NCBI GenBank assembly: GCA_037968895.1
Contig: JBBKWJ010000286.1
Span: forward strand, 1 to 64,000
Origin: JBBKWJ01 sp037968895
GTDB lineage: Bacteria; Actinomycetota; Acidimicrobiia; Acidimicrobiales; SZUA-35
Length of the DNA stretch: 64,000 nt
Reading direction: 5' to 3'
In this document: positions 50,697 through 60,263 of the stretch, one piece after another
How positions within the stretch are numbered: the stretch's first letter is position 1
Layout: each line of letters begins with the position of its first letter
Notes under the pieces: model-generated
Told to the model about the DNA's origin: nothing
Database searches by the model: none
What the model saw: the letters and a program-made list of their open reading frames with translations, nothing else
Made by a program: the position numbers and the translations under genes

Positions 50697-51546
50697 TCGC
50701 TTGGCTCGCAAACCACTTGAGGATGTCGTCTGCAATTCGCACAGGGTCCTGCAACGGCCCGAAGTGGGTGAGATCGAGGTACTCGACCAGTGTGAGGTGA
50801 TCGTATGCCTCGGCCGCGGCGTACGTCATCGTGGCCGGTGGCTGCCCATCACCGCTCGCGGCAATGGCAAAGGGAAACTGCGCCGTTCCGGCCGCTTCAA
50901 ACGCCCCGGCGCTGTGGTGCTCAAAAACGCTTGCTTCGTTCTCGGGTGTGCACCGAAGCTCAACACTGCCGTCTGGCATATCGACAAAGCCATGATCGAC
51001 GTACGCCTGCAATGCCTCTGGGGCCAGCAAGCTCAGGGGTGGTCGTGAGGCATACCGTTTGTATACGTCGGCCCGTGAAGCGAAGTTGCGCCGCCGTTTC
51101 CGCGCTCCTTGAGCAATTCCAGGAGCGTCGCTCCCCGCGTCGACTTTGCCTCGCCGAAACAAGATCGGCTCAAAGGCCCATGCCGCTAGAAACTGCGATG
51201 GCCTCATCTCGGCCGCGAGCGCTATGGCGGCGCCGCCCATCGAATGGCCCACCGCTCTCACGGGGCCGCCGTCGCTGTACTTGTCGATGACCGCTAGAAG
51301 GTCGTTGGCCATGCCGCTCCACACCAACTCGACGCCGTCAGGGAGAAGAGTCTGGCCGTGGGCCCGAAGGTCAAAGGCGACGCAGTGATACTCCCCCGCC
51401 AGCGTCTCAATCAGCGGCGCCCACACTCCGCCACAGAACCCAGTGGCATGACACAAGACGACGAGAGGCCCCTCGCCACCAAAATCGTAGGTAGCCACTT
51501 CAACGCCATCGGTTGATGACACAAACAAGGGTTCAGGAAGACGCAC
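50680..51546 (-). CDS. Alpha/beta hydrolase
   Basis: The 288-residue protein has LCHATGFCGGVWAPL (oxyanion loop), FDLRAHGQT, the nucleophile elbow GHSMGG and a late His in DLTHFGPLQDP. It lacks a signal peptide. The substrate is not predictable from the sequence. It is divergent from another alpha/beta hydrolase at 51620, and its GTG start follows a CACAAT box by 6 nt. Confidence 0.85.
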   Translation of the reverse strand: MRLPEPLFVSSTDGVEVATYDFGGEGPLVVLCHATGFCGGVWAPLIETLAGEYHCVAFDLRAHGQTLLPDGVELVWSGMANDLLAVIDKYSDGGPVRAVGHSMGGAAIALAAEMRPSQFLAAWAFEPILFRRGKVDAGSDAPGIAQGARKRRRNFASRADVYKRYASRPPLSLLAPEALQAYVDHGFVDMPDGSVELRCTPENEASVFEHHSAGAFEAAGTAQFPFAIAASGDGQPPATMTYAAAEAYDHLTLVEYLDLTHFGPLQDPVRIADDILKWFASQATTRPR

Positions 51547-51619
51547 CCCGACATTGTGCTCAGACGACTCCGATCGCCGCCAATCGGGCCCGGTCGAACC
51601 CCAGTGCTAGATTGCGGCC

Positions 51620-52366
51620 ATGTTGCATCGAGTCTGGTTCGGCGATGACGCCAACCCGCTGACGCCAATCGTCTTACTCCACGAAGGTTTGGGATCGGTG
51701 TCGTCGTGGGGATCGTTTCCGGAGCGACTCGCTGACGAACTCGGGCGGCGGGTCTTGGCCTACGACCGGTTGGGGTATGGCGAATCGCCGGCCAACCCTG
51801 GACCATGGGGTGCTGACTTCATGCACCGCGAGGCTGCTGCGCTTGCCGACCTCCTGCGGTCCGAGGGCCTTACCGAGGTGATCCTCATCGGGCATTCCGA
51901 TGGCGGTTCGATCAGCTTGCTGTATCCCGCCGTCATTGGCGGCGCCACAGCCCCGCTCATTACCGGCATCGTCTCGATATCCGCTCACACCTTCCTCGAA
52001 CCCGTCACGGTGACCGCGATCCAGCGTTTGCGAGCGGGTTTTGCCGACGGGCTAAGAAGGGGTCTCGCCCGACATCACGCTGATGTTGACGCAACCTTCG
52101 AGGCCTGGTCGGGAGTGTGGGTCTCTGACCGATTCAGCACGTGGGCGATCGACGACGACCTCAGTGCAGTCGAATGCCCGGTGCTCGCCATTCAAGGCAC
52201 CGACGACAGTTACGGCTCGTGGCGACAAGTTGAGCGCCTTGCCGACGGCGTCACCGGGCCAACAACGATCGTCGAACTCGATGGAGTTGACCACTGGCCT
52301 CATCGTGAGGCGACCAACGACGTTGTCCGCGAGATTCGCTTGTTCCTCGCAACGCACGACCTCTAA
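51620..52366 (+). CDS. Alpha/beta hydrolase
   Basis: The 248-residue protein has LLHEGLGSVSSWGSFPERLA, YDRLGYGESPAN, the nucleophile elbow GHSDGG, an acid in IQGTDDSYGS and His in DGVDHWPHRE. It resembles esterases and C-C hydrolases of the MhpC group. TAGATT ends exactly 6 nt before ATG (51608-51613), a leaderless signal. Confidence 0.87.
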   Translation: MLHRVWFGDDANPLTPIVLLHEGLGSVSSWGSFPERLADELGRRVLAYDRLGYGESPANPGPWGADFMHREAAALADLLRSEGLTEVILIGHSDGGSISLLYPAVIGGATAPLITGIVSISAHTFLEPVTVTAIQRLRAGFADGLRRGLARHHADVDATFEAWSGVWVSDRFSTWAIDDDLSAVECPVLAIQGTDDSYGSWRQVERLADGVTGPTTIVELDGVDHWPHREATNDVVREIRLFLATHDL

Positions 52367-52422
52367 CGCCTCAAAGAAATTCTTCAAAATTCTTTTCTGA
52401 CCAGGCAAAACGCACCGGTCGT

Positions 52423-52450
52423 TGTCACACCCCCTAAGTAGTGTTTACTC
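52423..52450 (+). promoter_or_regulatory. Conserved block upstream of decayed DUF222 gene, copy 2
   Basis: The block reads TGTCACACCCCCT followed by a TAGTGT -10-like box and TTACTC, directly before the ATG at 52451. It matches the block at 26211-26238 beside the intact DUF222 gene. TAGTGT ends 6 nt before ATG, so this looks like a leaderless promoter carried with the gene family. Confidence 0.55.
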
Positions 52451-52655
52451 ATGAACTACTCACCAGTGCAGGTCGCTGCACACACGGAAAACTGCGAACC
52501 GGACGCTGAAACAGTGATCGACGATCTGGCCTCAGTACTGGCTCGCGTTGGCGATCTACCCGTGACCACCAGCGGTGCGAAACAAGCTCAACGCGAACTC
52601 TTCGAACTCTGGGCCGCTGCCGTTCGTCGGCCTTGAGGCCTCCTCTCTCAGCAAG

Positions 52656-52674
52656 TTTCTCGCTGCGCTCCAAA
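52656..52674. repeat. 19-nt direct repeat, copy 1
   Basis: TTTCTCGCTGCGCTCCAAA, identical to 52769-52787, within the part of the pseudogene that does not align with DUF222. Confidence 0.75.
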
Positions 52675-52768
52675 CTTGGCCAACTTGTGGCTTTGTACAC
52701 CGCGGACACGCGTTATGTCGCTCACCGAGCCGTTCGTCAGCCCTGACGGGCTTCCGCACTCTCCGCCT

Positions 52769-52787
52769 TTTCTCGCTGCGCTCCAAA
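52769..52787. repeat. 19-nt direct repeat, copy 2
   Basis: An exact second copy of the 19-nt repeat, 113 nt after the first. A related CTCGCTCCGCTCG motif occurs at 53428-53440, where the DUF222 homology ends. Confidence 0.75.
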
Positions 52788-53448
52788 ACCCTCCGCGTAC
52801 CAACTTTCACTTGCTGCTCCCCACCTGGCGAGATCAGTCTCGGACACGCCGACGCATTGGCCTCGGCTTGGCGCTCACACCGCGAAGAGTTCGCTGACAT
52901 TGAACAGCAGTTTTTGGATGCCATCCCTGGCCGTGACGTTGATTCGTTCAACCGCCTGGTGAAGCAATGGGAATGGCGGATCACGAAAAACGGCTCCGAT
53001 GACGTGGAGAAAGAATTCGAGCGGCGTTCGATCTGCGCCCAATCGACGCTCAGTGGTTCTGTCACCGGGTCGTTCTCACTTCCTGGTCACATGGGCGAAG
53101 TGTTCCTCGACGGGATTTTCTCCACGCCTGACCCGGCTAGCGGAGTCGTAGAACCCCGCACGCTACGACAACGGCAGGCAGACACCCTGATCGAAAACCT
53201 CACGGGCGAAATCACCGGCATCGCGGATGACGAAGGTTCGACCAGTGCCAGTGGAGCAGGGAGTGACCGCAGAACCAAGATTGATGCGGTGATCGATATC
53301 GCAACGCTGGGTGGGATTATTGATGGTGTCGGTAAGCAATGGTCACTCGAGGATTTACGCAGCGAGCTGCATCGTTCGGGCCAGTTGCCGCCAGCAGTGA
53401 TTGAAATGCTGGTGTGCGACGCCGTATCTCGCTCCGCTCGAACTCACC

Positions 53449-53504
53449 TTTCGGCGCTGGGGCGCCGAAACGTGCCCGCCTGAGACTCGGCGCGTTTTTG
53501 CGCC
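53449..53504. repeat. Palindromic (REP-like) hairpins at the breakpoint of the DUF222 pseudogene
   Basis: TTTCGGCGC (53449-53457) and GCGCCGAAA (53462-53470) form a perfect 9-bp stem with a 4-nt loop. GGCGC (53489-53493) and GCGCC (53500-53504) form a second hairpin around GTTTTT. They begin just where the DUF222 homology ends. Confidence 0.6.
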
Positions 53505-53797
53505 AGCAAAAAGGCGGTAAGAGACGGGGCGCAGCCGAGGAACGACTGCGATTGTTCATCACTTAGTCGAGAGATCGAATGGCGGAAAAACTGAAGAACC
53601 GAATCTTGGACTTGTCTGTCGACGACATCACACGATGCTCCACCTCGGCCAGATCGTGTTGAGCCGAGACCAACAAACCGGAGCGTTTTCGACCAGCCTC
53701 CCCTGACCGGGTGGAGGCAAGGCCATGCCAATGGCGTTACTGACTACCCACACCTCACGGCGTGGTAGAAGCGTGCGCTTGGCGACGAACCGCGGTG
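53484..53797. other. Gene-free stretch between the DUF222 pseudogene and tauD
   Basis: About 314 nt with stop codons in all useful frames. It begins in the hairpin region and may contain fragments of the lost HNH-coding end (a short stretch reads MLHLGQIVLSRDQQ), but the match is too weak to assert. No RNA gene or clear terminator is seen. Confidence 0.5.
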
Positions 53798-54619
53798 TTA
53801 GCGGCGCCGGTCGCTTGTCGCCACTACTCGGTGCATCACGCGACGGTCGGGAAGATAGTCGGCGACGGCGTAGTGCTGGGTTCCATAGTTGTCCCAGATC
53901 GCAAGCGTGCCGGGGCGCCAGCGAAGGCGCATGTGGAACTGAGGCCGGTTGATGAACTCGAACAGAATAGTGAGCAACCGGGCACTCTCGGGGGCCGACA
54001 TCCCAATGATCCAGCGCGTGAACGACTCGCTCACGTTGAGATAGGGGCGGCCGGTGATGGGGTGGTGAGCGATCATTGGGTGGACCGCAGTTCCGGCATC
54101 GGTCATCGCCTTCTCCAGTCCCTCTGCTCCGCCACTTCGGTAGGCACCGGTTCGAAAGGCTCCCATGTCATGCACGGCTTCGAGGCCTTCGAGGTCGGCC
54201 CGAAGTCCCGCAGGTAGGTCGTCGAGCACGGCGTACATCGACGCCCACAGCGTGTCGCCGCCCGCGTCCGGTACAACCTGGGCCTGGAGGAACGTTGCGA
54301 AGGGAGGGGCGGCCTTATAGGTCATGTCGGCGTGCCATTCGACGGCATCAGGCTTCATGTCGCCATGCCAATCGAGCACGACGATGTCGTCGCACTCTTC
54401 GTGGGTGACGTAGCTGTGATGGCGCAAACCAAGGGGCCCGAATGACTCGGCAAGCGCGGCCATTGCCTTTGGGGCAAGGTTGGCATCGGGAATCACCAAT
54501 ACCTGGTGCTCCATGAGTGCCGCATGTAAGGCGTCTGAGGTTGCGGCGCTCACTGATTCGCCGAATTCGGCATCGAAAACCTGGGCGCCAATTGGCCGAG
54601 TTATTGGTTCAAACTTCAC
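53798..54619 (-). CDS. TauD/TfdA-family Fe(II)/2-oxoglutarate dioxygenase
   Basis: The 273-residue enzyme has the iron triad: His and Asp in WHADMTY and His in RVMHRVVATSDRR, with the 2-oxoglutarate-binding Arg nearby. Other features are PPFATFLQAQ and GGDTLWASMYAVLDDLP. Members hydroxylate taurine, alkyl sulfates, phenoxy acids or related compounds; the substrate is unknown. GTG 54619 follows AGGGGTCC. It is 27 nt downstream of the S9 peptidase gene on the same strand. Confidence 0.92.
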   Translation of the reverse strand: MKFEPITRPIGAQVFDAEFGESVSAATSDALHAALMEHQVLVIPDANLAPKAMAALAESFGPLGLRHHSYVTHEECDDIVVLDWHGDMKPDAVEWHADMTYKAAPPFATFLQAQVVPDAGGDTLWASMYAVLDDLPAGLRADLEGLEAVHDMGAFRTGAYRSGGAEGLEKAMTDAGTAVHPMIAHHPITGRPYLNVSESFTRWIIGMSAPESARLLTILFEFINRPQFHMRLRWRPGTLAIWDNYGTQHYAVADYLPDRRVMHRVVATSDRRR

Positions 54620-54646
54620 ACCAGGACCCCTATTGATTTGTGAACC

Positions 54647-56623
54647 TTAAAGCCCGACGGCGCCTTCGACTGGAGCGATGACGTCGGCGGGCTCGAACCC
54701 GAGCACTCGACCGTAGAACCAAAGCTCAGCCTCGAGCGAGCGAACAATCGTTTCCGCCTTACGGAAGCCATGCTGCTCGCCTTCAAAGTAGATGGCGGCG
54801 TGCGGCAAACCACTATCGGCGACGGCGGCGACGATCGCCTCCGATTGGCTTGGCGGCACGACCTCATCATCGAGCCCTTGCATCACGAGCAGCGGGGCCG
54901 AAATCTTCGACGCGTGGTTGATCGGCGAACGAGCTTCGTAGATCGCCTTGTCTTCGGGATAGCGACCGATAAGCCCATCGAGATAGCGCGCCTCGAACTT
55001 GTGTGTGTCGGTGGCAAGCGCCTCTAGTTCGGCAACGCCGTACAGGCTGGCCCCTGCGCTAAATGTTTCAGACGTTGCCAGTGCGAGCAGCACCGTGAGA
55101 CCGCCAGCCGAGCTACCACGGATCGCACAGCGAGACCCGTCGACTTTGCCCGCGACGACGAGCTGTTGGGCGGCGGCAATGCAATCTTCGACGTCGACGA
55201 TGCCCCAGTTCCCTTGCAACAACTGGCGGTAGACCCGTCCATAGCCGCTCGAACCGCCGTAGTTAACGTCGGCGACCGCAAAGCCACGGCTGGTCCAGTA
55301 ATTGATCTTGAGGTTGAGCTGGGGGGAAGAGTGAGCGGTGGGGCCACCGTGCCCGACCACAATCAATGGTGGCAACTCTCCTTCGACTCCAGTGAGTTGC
55401 TCGCCAGCTGGCGGGTAGTAGAAGGCATGGCTCGGTCGATCGTTCGCCGACACAAAGTCGAATGTTTCAGGTTCGGAGAACCAGCCTTTGGCAACACCGA
55501 GGTCTTCGCCTTGTCGCCTCACTCGATTGGCGCCGGTTGCCAAGTGAAACTCTGTGATGTCTGGCATGCCGGTGGCCGACGAGCAGATGGCAATCGCAGT
55601 GCCGTCTTTCGTCGTGGTCAAACTCGAAAAAGCGGTGTAGCCCGACCGGATCGTCGACTGGCTTCCGTCCGACTTGATAAGGACGAGTTCGTCAACCGCA
55701 TCGCGAGTGACAATCGCGACAAGCGAACCGTCTAATGCCTCATGCCACGCCTGCCCACCGAGCGTCCAAGGAGGACCGCCGACCTCAGCCGCAGTGAAGC
55801 TCGTCAGGTCGGCGACAGTCTGGGTGCCAGGCAACCAGCAGCGTAGGTTCCAGAAGCCGCTTGAATCAGAAGAAAAGATCAGGCGTCCATCGGAGTGCCA
55901 ATTGGCGTGGATGATCGACTCATTCGGGTTGCCGGCAACCACGTGCACGTTGCCGAGGCGAGGTCCGTCAAATATCGGAGCCGCACACAGCTCAGTTCCG
56001 TCCCACGGCATCTGAGGGTGGTTCCAGCGAAGCCAGCTCAGCCAGCGACCGTCAGGCGAAATCCGAGGGGCCGCAACGAAGTCTGTTCCGCTCGCGAGTA
56101 CGACAATCTCGCCCTCGCCATTCACTGGCATGGCAACTATCTCATTGCGAGCTTCGACTACAGCCGTTTCGCCAGCAGCCGCCTTGTCAGCAAGGGGCGT
56201 GTGATCTTCGCGGACGCAGATCAGCGACCCGTCTACGGTTTCGACGCCGTCAGCGAAACGCCACGCATGGCGCTCGACTGGTTCAGGGCTCACCGACTCG
56301 GGTTCGCCGCCGTCAATGCCAACTCGGTAGACGCGTTGGTCATCCCAGTTGACGAAGTAGAGGTGACTGCGCCCAAGCCACCATGCGCCACCCCCGTACT
56401 CGTGGACTCGCGAACGAGCGGCGAAGCCGGCGGGCAGTACCTCTTCGAATGGGTCGCTGCCGACGGAACGCACGATTGCGACGCGGCCGCCTTCTTCGGG
56501 CCGACGTTCTGACCAGAACAGGCGATCCCCATGGACATCGACTGATTCGAGGCCGACTGCACCAGAGGCAACAAGGGAAGCACTAATTGGCGATGGCCAA
56601 GATCCGTATGGCAGCGATGTCAC
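54647..56623 (-). CDS. S9-family (prolyl oligopeptidase-like) peptidase
   Basis: The 658-residue protein has an N-terminal beta-propeller (about 20-370; repeated ISPDGRWLSWLRW and WHSDGRLIFSSDSSGFWNL) and a C-terminal alpha/beta-hydrolase domain with catalytic Ser505 in GSSAGG, Asp at about 585-586 in QGLDDEVVP, and His618 in EQHGFRK. There is no signal peptide, so it is probably a cytosolic oligopeptidase or acylaminoacyl peptidase. It starts 3 nt after aspC and probably shares its transcript. Confidence 0.93.
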   Translation of the reverse strand: MTSLPYGSWPSPISASLVASGAVGLESVDVHGDRLFWSERRPEEGGRVAIVRSVGSDPFEEVLPAGFAARSRVHEYGGGAWWLGRSHLYFVNWDDQRVYRVGIDGGEPESVSPEPVERHAWRFADGVETVDGSLICVREDHTPLADKAAAGETAVVEARNEIVAMPVNGEGEIVVLASGTDFVAAPRISPDGRWLSWLRWNHPQMPWDGTELCAAPIFDGPRLGNVHVVAGNPNESIIHANWHSDGRLIFSSDSSGFWNLRCWLPGTQTVADLTSFTAAEVGGPPWTLGGQAWHEALDGSLVAIVTRDAVDELVLIKSDGSQSTIRSGYTAFSSLTTTKDGTAIAICSSATGMPDITEFHLATGANRVRRQGEDLGVAKGWFSEPETFDFVSANDRPSHAFYYPPAGEQLTGVEGELPPLIVVGHGGPTAHSSPQLNLKINYWTSRGFAVADVNYGGSSGYGRVYRQLLQGNWGIVDVEDCIAAAQQLVVAGKVDGSRCAIRGSSAGGLTVLLALATSETFSAGASLYGVAELEALATDTHKFEARYLDGLIGRYPEDKAIYEARSPINHASKISAPLLVMQGLDDEVVPPSQSEAIVAAVADSGLPHAAIYFEGEQHGFRKAETIVRSLEAELWFYGRVLGFEPADVIAPVEGAVGL

Positions 56624-56626
56624 GAA

Positions 56627-57829
56627 CTAGCCCTCAGCAAGGAAGTCGGCGATTCGGTTCAAGCCCTCACCCATGTCGTCGTCGCCAAGCGCGAACGAGA
56701 ACCGGGCGTAGCCGGGTGTGCCGAAGGCTTCTCCGGGGACGAATGCAACCTTGACCTCGTCAAGGATGAGGTCAGCCAACTGCACCGTGCTTTCGACGGT
56801 GACCCCACGGAAGGTCTTGCCCATCACACCTTCAAACGACGGGTATGCGTAGAACGCGCCCTGAGGCGACAAGCACTCGACGCCGGGCATGCCGGAGAGA
56901 ATCTGGTGCATAGTCTTGCGGCGACGGTCGAACGCCTCTCGCATCATCATCACGGCATCGAGGTTTCCCGAGACCGCGGCGAGCGCTGCGGCCTGGGCGA
57001 CGTTGTTGACGTTTGACGTCTGGTGTGACTGGAGCGAGGTGAGTGCCTTTGCCATGTCGGGCGGCGCGATGAGCCAGCCAACTCGCCAGCCCGTCATCGC
57101 GTACGTTTTGGCGACGCCGTTGAGGACGATGCACTTATCGGCGATCGCCGGCACGAGAGTTGGCATCGAATGAAACTCGACACCGTCATAGGTGAGGTGT
57201 TCGTAGATCTCGTCGGTGAGCACCCAGATGCCGTGCTCGACAGCCCATTCGCCGATGGCGATGATCTCCTCTTTCGAGTAAACGGCGCCCGACGGGTTAG
57301 AGGGGCTGACAAAGATTAGGGCTTTGGTTCGATCGGTTCGAGCAGCCTCAAGCTGCTCTACGGTGGCCCTGAATCCGCCCTCGATGTTGGTGTCGACGGT
57401 GACGGGAACGCCGCCAGCGAGACGAACTGGCTCGGGATAGGTGGTCCAATACGGCGCCGGAATGAGCACCTCGTCGCCCGGGTCAACGACGCCTGCGATT
57501 GCGTTGTAGACCGCATGTTTGCCACCGTTGGTGACAACGACTTGCGCAGGGTCGACCTCGTAGCCGGAATCGCGCATCGTCTTGACTGCAATGGCGGCCT
57601 TCAGATCGGGTTGGCCGCCGGCGGGCGAGTAGCGGTGACTCTTCGGGTCGCGACACGCCAGAACTGCAGCCTCGACGATGTAGTCAGGGGTCGGAAAATC
57701 TGGCTCACCGGCGCCGAACCCGATGACGGGTTCACCCGCCGCCTTTAGGGCCTTCGCCTTGGCGTCAACGGCCAGAGTTGCGGAAGGGGAAATCGCAGCG
57801 ATGCGAGCAGAGATACGGCGGTCAGCCAT
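56627..57829 (-). CDS. Class I aspartate aminotransferase
   Basis: The 400-residue PLP enzyme has SATLAVDAKAKALKAAGEPV, GAGEPDFPTPDYI, NGGKHAVYNAI, SPSNPSGAVYS, the catalytic Lys in GVAKTYAMTGWRVG and RFSFALGDDDMGEG with the substrate Arg. These match Ib-type bacterial aspartate aminotransferases. CTAGGAG precedes the ATG by 7 nt. Downstream are the S9 peptidase and tauD genes. Confidence 0.93.
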   Translation of the reverse strand: MADRRISARIAAISPSATLAVDAKAKALKAAGEPVIGFGAGEPDFPTPDYIVEAAVLACRDPKSHRYSPAGGQPDLKAAIAVKTMRDSGYEVDPAQVVVTNGGKHAVYNAIAGVVDPGDEVLIPAPYWTTYPEPVRLAGGVPVTVDTNIEGGFRATVEQLEAARTDRTKALIFVSPSNPSGAVYSKEEIIAIGEWAVEHGIWVLTDEIYEHLTYDGVEFHSMPTLVPAIADKCIVLNGVAKTYAMTGWRVGWLIAPPDMAKALTSLQSHQTSNVNNVAQAAALAAVSGNLDAVMMMREAFDRRRKTMHQILSGMPGVECLSPQGAFYAYPSFEGVMGKTFRGVTVESTVQLADLILDEVKVAFVPGEAFGTPGYARFSFALGDDDMGEGLNRIADFLAEG

Positions 57830-57924
57830 TACTCACTCCTAGGAGAAGACAACAATGAAATTGCATCCTCGCACGTCTTTACGCGAACGACTCCCGATTT
57901 CCGCAAACTATGGCCGAAAACGAC

Positions 57925-58329
57925 TCAGGCGTCTTCTCCCTCGACGGGAGCGAGCCTCAGCGACGCCGAGTTCATGCAGTACCGCAAGCCGGTCTCGGTA
58001 GGACCGTCAGGAAATACGTGGCCAAGATGAGCCCCGCAGCCCGAGCACACCGTTTCAACACGAACCATGCCGTGGCTTACGTCGCGCTTCTCGGTGATGA
58101 GTCCAGCGGCCTTTGCTTCTGAGAAGCTCGGCCAGCCGCAGCCGGCATCGAACTTGGTCGACGAGTCAAACAGCTCCTGATCACAAACCACGCAGTGATA
58201 GGTGCCGTCATTCCAGACGTCCCAGTATTCGCCGGTGAAGGCGCGTTCGGTGCCCGCATCTTGCGTTACCGCAAACTGGATTGGGGTCAGGCGCTCTTTG
58301 AGCCCTGCGAGATCTACTTCGTGTGCCAC
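57925..58329 (-). CDS. msrB: Peptide methionine-R-sulfoxide reductase
   Basis: MsrB repairs methionine-R-sulfoxide in proteins. The 134-residue protein has the two zinc CxxC pairs (CVVCDQ and CSGCGAHLGHVF), GCGWPSF, and the catalytic Cys in LRYCMNSASLRL. It begins directly after the cyclophilin stop, so the two repair/folding genes are co-transcribed. Confidence 0.95.
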   Translation of the reverse strand: MAHEVDLAGLKERLTPIQFAVTQDAGTERAFTGEYWDVWNDGTYHCVVCDQELFDSSTKFDAGCGWPSFSEAKAAGLITEKRDVSHGMVRVETVCSGCGAHLGHVFPDGPTETGLRYCMNSASLRLAPVEGEDA

Positions 58330-58890
58330 TTACTCATCTCCTGCCTCGGTGATGGTGACCGACTCAATGACCACGTCAGTCTTTGGTCGATCGCCCATAC
58401 CGGTTGAAACCTTCTCGATGGCATCAACAACATCTAGGCCCTTGATTACCTTCCCGAATAACGCATATGCCGGGGGAAGGCCCTGTCCGCTTGGGCCACT
58501 GATGACGAAGAACTGGCTGCCGTTGGTGTTTGGCCCAGCGTTAGCCATCGCCAAAGAACCCAGCTCGTAACGGCCAGGCTTTGGCAGCTCGTCGGCAAAC
58601 TTGTAGCCCGGTCCGCCCCGGCCTGAACCCTCAGGGCAACCGCCCTGGAGCACGAAGCCTTGGATGACGCGGTGGAAAATGAGGCCGTCGTAGTAGTGGT
58701 AACGAGCGAGGCTGACGAAGTTGTTGACCGTCTTTGGCGCCCCTGCTGGATCGAGCGTGGCGATCATGGTGCCCATGCTGGTAACGATCTCGGCGGTGTA
58801 ACGCTTCGACACGTCGATGCACATCGGGAACTCGCCATCGAACTTGGTTTGACGAGGGCTTGATCCGTCAACTTCTGGGCATACAGGCAT
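58330..58890 (-). CDS. ppiB: Cyclophilin-type peptidyl-prolyl isomerase
   Basis: The 186-residue cytosolic cyclophilin has APKTVNNFVSLARYHYYDGL, IFHRVIQGFVLQGGCPEG, the catalytic Arg in FHRV, MANAGPNTNGSQFFV and LFGKVIKGLDVVDAI. It catalyses proline cis-trans isomerisation during folding. TAGGAG lies 7 nt before the ATG at 58890, which supports the longer N-terminus with two Cys (MPVCPEVDG). Confidence 0.94.
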   Translation of the reverse strand: MPVCPEVDGSSPRQTKFDGEFPMCIDVSKRYTAEIVTSMGTMIATLDPAGAPKTVNNFVSLARYHYYDGLIFHRVIQGFVLQGGCPEGSGRGGPGYKFADELPKPGRYELGSLAMANAGPNTNGSQFFVISGPSGQGLPPAYALFGKVIKGLDVVDAIEKVSTGMGDRPKTDVVIESVTITEAGDE

Positions 58891-58946
58891 TTGGGGCTCC
58901 TAGATTTGAGTCAGCAACGCGCCAACGGCACGCGAACGCCAACACC

Positions 58947-60263
58947 CTATCCGATTGCCCCGAAACCCTTTTCGAGGTCGGCGATGATGTCGTTGATCGA
59001 CTCGAGGCCAACGCTCAATCTGATGAGTCCTGGCTCGACGCCAGCCGTTCGTTGTTCGTCTTCGGTGAGCTGGCTGTGAGTGGTTGAACCTGGATGAATG
59101 ACGAGTGACCGCACGTCACCGATGTTGGCGACATGGCTATGCAGCTCAAGTCCTTCGACAAACTGCACACCAGCCTCGCGGCCACCCTTGAGCACGAACG
59201 ACGGGACCGATCCGAACCCACGGCCGCCCGCATACTTCTTGGCCGTCTCGTGCCACGGCGAATCAGGCAGACCGGCATAGCTAACCGACTCGACCTCGGG
59301 ACGAGCGTTCAGCCACTCGGCGACCGTCTGGGCGTTCGACAAGTGACGCTCCATCCGCAGCGAGAGTGTTTCGATGCCTTGGATGACCTGAAAGGCGTTG
59401 AAAGGGCTGACCGCAGGGCCGAAGTCGCGCAGTAGTTGCACTCTGGCCTTCGCAATGAACGAACCGTGGCCGAGCATTGGCCAATAGGTAAGGCCGTTGT
59501 AGCTCGGGTCTGGCTCATTGAAATTGGGGTATCGCTCGGCGTCGGAGAACTCAAAGGTGCCGCCGTCAACGATGACGCCCGCGATCGAGGTTCCGTGACC
59601 ACCGAGAAACTTGGTAGCCGAATGGACGACGATGTCGGCGCCCCACTCGAGCGGGCGAATGAGGTATGGCGACGCCACAGTGTTGTCGATGACAAGCGGC
59701 ACTCCAGCGTCGTGAGCGACGGCGGCGACGGCTTCGATGTCGAGCACGTTGTTCTTCGGGTTACCGATTGACTCGCCGTAGAACAGCTTGGTGTTCGGCT
59801 GAACCGCCGCTTTCCACTGCTCTGGGTCGTCGGCATCCTCAACAAACGTGGTGGTGATCCCGAACTTCGGCAGCGTGTAGTGAAGGAGGTTGTAGCTACC
59901 GCCATAGAGGGCCGCGGAGGCAACGATGTGCGACCCGGCCTCGGCAATGTTCATGATTGTGAGCGTTTCGGCGGCTTGGCCTGAAGCCACGACCAATGCC
60001 CCCGGCACACCGGCGGCCGTCGACGACAAGCCGTTTTCTAGAGCTGCGACACGGGTCTCGAGCACGCCCTGGGTCGGGTTCATGATGCGGGTGTAGATGT
60101 TGCCGGGCTCGCCGAGCGCAAACAGATTGGCGGCATGCGCCGAGTCTTTGAACTGATAGGCCGTCGTCTGGTAGATCGGCACGGCCCTCGCGCCCGTCGT
60201 CGGATCGGCAACCTGCCCTGAGTGGATTTGGCGGGTCTCAAAGCCCCAGTCTTGCTCGCTCAT
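58947..60263 (-). CDS. metY: O-acetylhomoserine aminocarboxypropyltransferase (sulfhydrylase)
   Basis: The 438-residue Cys/Met-metabolism PLP enzyme makes homocysteine from O-acetylhomoserine and sulfide. It has FETRQIHSGQVADPTTGARA, PIYQTTAYQF, IYTRIMNPTQGVLE, the PLP Lys in HSATKFLGGHGT and the C-terminal HPGSTTHSQL. The length of about 430 and the RIMNPT form fit MetY rather than cystathionine synthase. GAGGAG lies upstream of ATG. Confidence 0.93.
   Translation of the reverse strand: MSEQDWGFETRQIHSGQVADPTTGARAVPIYQTTAYQFKDSAHAANLFALGEPGNIYTRIMNPTQGVLETRVAALENGLSSTAAGVPGALVVASGQAAETLTIMNIAEAGSHIVASAALYGGSYNLLHYTLPKFGITTTFVEDADDPEQWKAAVQPNTKLFYGESIGNPKNNVLDIEAVAAVAHDAGVPLVIDNTVASPYLIRPLEWGADIVVHSATKFLGGHGTSIAGVIVDGGTFEFSDAERYPNFNEPDPSYNGLTYWPMLGHGSFIAKARVQLLRDFGPAVSPFNAFQVIQGIETLSLRMERHLSNAQTVAEWLNARPEVESVSYAGLPDSPWHETAKKYAGGRGFGSVPSFVLKGGREAGVQFVEGLELHSHVANIGDVRSLVIHPGSTTHSQLTEDEQRTAGVEPGLIRLSVGLESINDIIADLEKGFGAIG

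Larger units (their letters stand above)
52451..53483 (+). pseudogene. Decayed DUF222/13E12 HNH endonuclease gene
   Basis: The first frame (ATG 52451) gives a DUF222-like N-terminus of 61 residues and stops at 52636. The DUF222 body resumes in another frame at about 52830-53420 (SLGHADALASAWRSHREEFA; VEPRTLRQRQADTLIENLTG; LEDLRSELHRSGQLPPAVIE). The interval 52620-52830 does not align with DUF222 and holds two copies of a 19-nt repeat. The C-terminal HNH part is missing: after VCDAV the frame enters repeat sequence and stops at 53483. Loss of frame plus loss of the nuclease domain supports a pseudogene. Confidence 0.8.
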
